A stretch of 5,763 nucleotides of DNA from Rhabdothermincola sp037478855. Its GTDB lineage: Bacteria; Actinomycetota; Acidimicrobiia; Acidimicrobiales; Acidimicrobilacustridaceae. Below the pieces are notes generated by a model. The model was not told the origin of the DNA and did not search any database. It was given only the letters and a program-made list of their open reading frames with translations. The stretch is taken from assembly GCA_037478855.1 (NCBI GenBank), contig JBBFLY010000115.1, positions 1 through 5,763 of the forward strand, in the 5' to 3' direction. Below are positions 4,816 through 5,763 of this stretch, in pieces (position 1 is the first letter of the stretch; every line of letters starts with the position of its first letter). The position numbers were made by a program, and so were the translations under genes.

Positions 4816-5763
4816 GCATGACCTCCTTGCGGATGCGTTCGATCTCATCAGCCAGCGCGACGAGCTCCACGTCGCCGGTCACCGCCGGGCCAGCCAGGGC
4901 CGAGAGCACCCGGTCGCGATCGACGCCGGTGCGGCTCGCAGCAACCTCGGCGAGAGCCTGTGGGGAGACGTCGGACGGCAGCCCGAGCCAGCTGACGAGC
5001 TCGCGGTGCAACGCCCTGCGCAGCACCGCGGCCGTGCGCTCCGGGCGTCTGGAGAGCTGCGCGAGGCTCCCGACCGCGCTGACCAGCTCGGAGCCTTCGA
5101 TCTGGACCGGTTGCGGTTCGACCATCACCGGCCCGAGGCGGCGACCACGGAACCAGCTGTAGACGCCGAACGCTACGACCAGCTGCGTGAGCGCCAGCCA
5201 GAACCCCCGGGGGACCGCGTCGAACAGCGACCGATCGGAGGGGACGCCGCCTCGGGGGTCGAGGATCACGACCCGGGTTCCCTCCCGGGGAGCCAGGAGC
5301 GCCACGGCGAGCCCGGCGTTGTCCGAGACGGCGAGCAGCGAGTTGGTGAACAGATCCGCGCCGCCGACGAAGACCAGCCAGCCGTCACCCCGCTGGTCCG
5401 CGACCACGAACGCTCCGTTGCCGTCGTCGAAGCAGCCGAGCGCCCGTTCGGTCACCTCGTAGCGGGCGTAGCTCGAGCCTGGCACGAGCTCCTGGAGCTG
5501 GGCTAGCGCCGGAATCCGGCACGCATCCCGCTCGACCACCTCGCTGGCACCACCGAACAGCGAGGCGCGCTCGGCGACCGGTGGGGTGAGCGGGCTGTAG
5601 GGGTCCGCGACGACGAGGCGCCCTCCTCGCTCCACCCACTCGAGCACGGCCGCCTCCCGGGTTGGGGTGATGACGTTCGACAGCATGAGCGCGATCTCGG
5701 CATCAGCCGGCGGTACGCCCGAGACGACCTCGACCTCGGCGCCAAAGGACTCGAGGAGCAGGA
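4805..5763 (-). CDS. DUF4350 domain membrane protein, N-terminus beyond the window
   Basis: The frame is open to the right edge, so the start and probably an N-terminal membrane anchor are missing; 318 codons are visible. The first in-frame ATG (5684-5686) falls inside conserved sequence: the upstream codons read LLLESFGAEVEVVSG and continue the same domain. The DUF4350 domain spans about residues 1-140, with the strand LEWVERGGRLVVADP and the motif GGADLFTNSLLAVSDNAGLA. A membrane helix follows (about 186-204, GFWLALTQLVVAFGVYSWF), then a basic, helical cytosolic tail of about 110 residues. DUF4350 proteins regularly sit beside moxR and DUF58 genes, but their biochemical role is not established. 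I infer a membrane component acting with the MoxR/DUF58 pair. The last codons contain the moxR ribosome-binding site, coupling the two genes. Confidence 0.88.
   Translation of the reverse strand, partial: LLLESFGAEVEVVSGVPPADAEIALMLSNVITPTREAAVLEWVERGGRLVVADPYSPLTPPVAERASLFGGASEVVERDACRIPALAQLQELVPGSSYARYEVTERALGCFDDGNGAFVVADQRGDGWLVFVGGADLFTNSLLAVSDNAGLAVALLAPREGTRVVILDPRGGVPSDRSLFDAVPRGFWLALTQLVVAFGVYSWFRGRRLGPVMVEPQPVQIEGSELVSAVGSLAQLSRRPERTAAVLRRALHRELVSWLGLPSDVSPQALAEVAASRTGVDRDRVLSALAGPAVTGDVELVALADEIERIRKEVMHAR
4822..4828 (-). promoter_or_regulatory. Ribosome-binding site deciding the MoxR start
   Basis: AAGGAGG on the minus strand, inside the last codons of the DUF4350 gene, ends 6 nt before the ATG at 4813-4815. 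A second ATG at 4817-4819 is only 2 nt away and lies in the DUF4350 frame, so it is not used as a start. Confidence 0.7.

Noticed and set aside
4816..4848. Longer MoxR start at the ATG of 4846-4848
   Set aside because: The extra 11 residues come from reading the DUF4350 gene out of frame, and the strong AAGGAGG site favours the ATG at 4813-4815.

Overview
The window is high-GC bacterial DNA with actinobacterial character. Codons end mostly in G or C, a GTG start is used, the ribosome-binding sites match AAGGAGG, and it carries a MoxR ATPase / DUF58 / DUF4350 cluster typical of Actinobacteria. Placement within the phylum (perhaps Acidimicrobiia-like) is a guess. No species-level assignment is possible from the sequence alone.

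The right part (2072-5763) is one leftward operon. Reading from the right edge, it holds a DUF4350 membrane protein whose start lies beyond the window, a MoxR-type AAA+ ATPase, a DUF58 protein with two N-terminal membrane segments, and, after a 153-bp gap, a small three-helix membrane protein that I do not recognise. The first three genes are overlapping or 2 bp apart and look translationally coupled. MoxR is probably the ATP-driven chaperone-like motor, and DUF58 (a vWA-like domain on the membrane) its partner. DUF4350 is a membrane component common in such clusters. A perfect 12-bp stem hairpin at 2017-2048, just past the small gene, is the likely transcription terminator.

The middle part (629-1930) is a degenerate IS3-family insertion sequence of about 1.3 kb, oriented leftward. 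It has 35-bp terminal inverted repeats (28/35 identical, with a 15-bp perfect core) and an orfA/orfB layout. Its coding sequence carries at least three lesions. OrfA has a frame disruption in its C-terminal region. OrfB has an in-frame amber codon at 1113-1115, and the first catalytic Asp of its DDE triad is replaced by Glu. It is almost certainly unable to transpose by itself. It lies beyond the operon terminator and disrupts no recognisable gene.

The left part (1-628) has no convincing gene. It contains a near-consensus leftward sigma-70-type promoter (TTGACA, 17 bp, TAGAAT at 106-78) that would transcribe out of the window. It also holds a cluster of hairpins between 219 and 414, two of which are mutually exclusive, and an 11-bp tandem duplication next to the left IS end. 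I saw no CRISPR array, tRNA or rRNA. The main operon is a known type of cluster; the least explained items are the structured non-coding region on the left and the small membrane protein at the operon's end.
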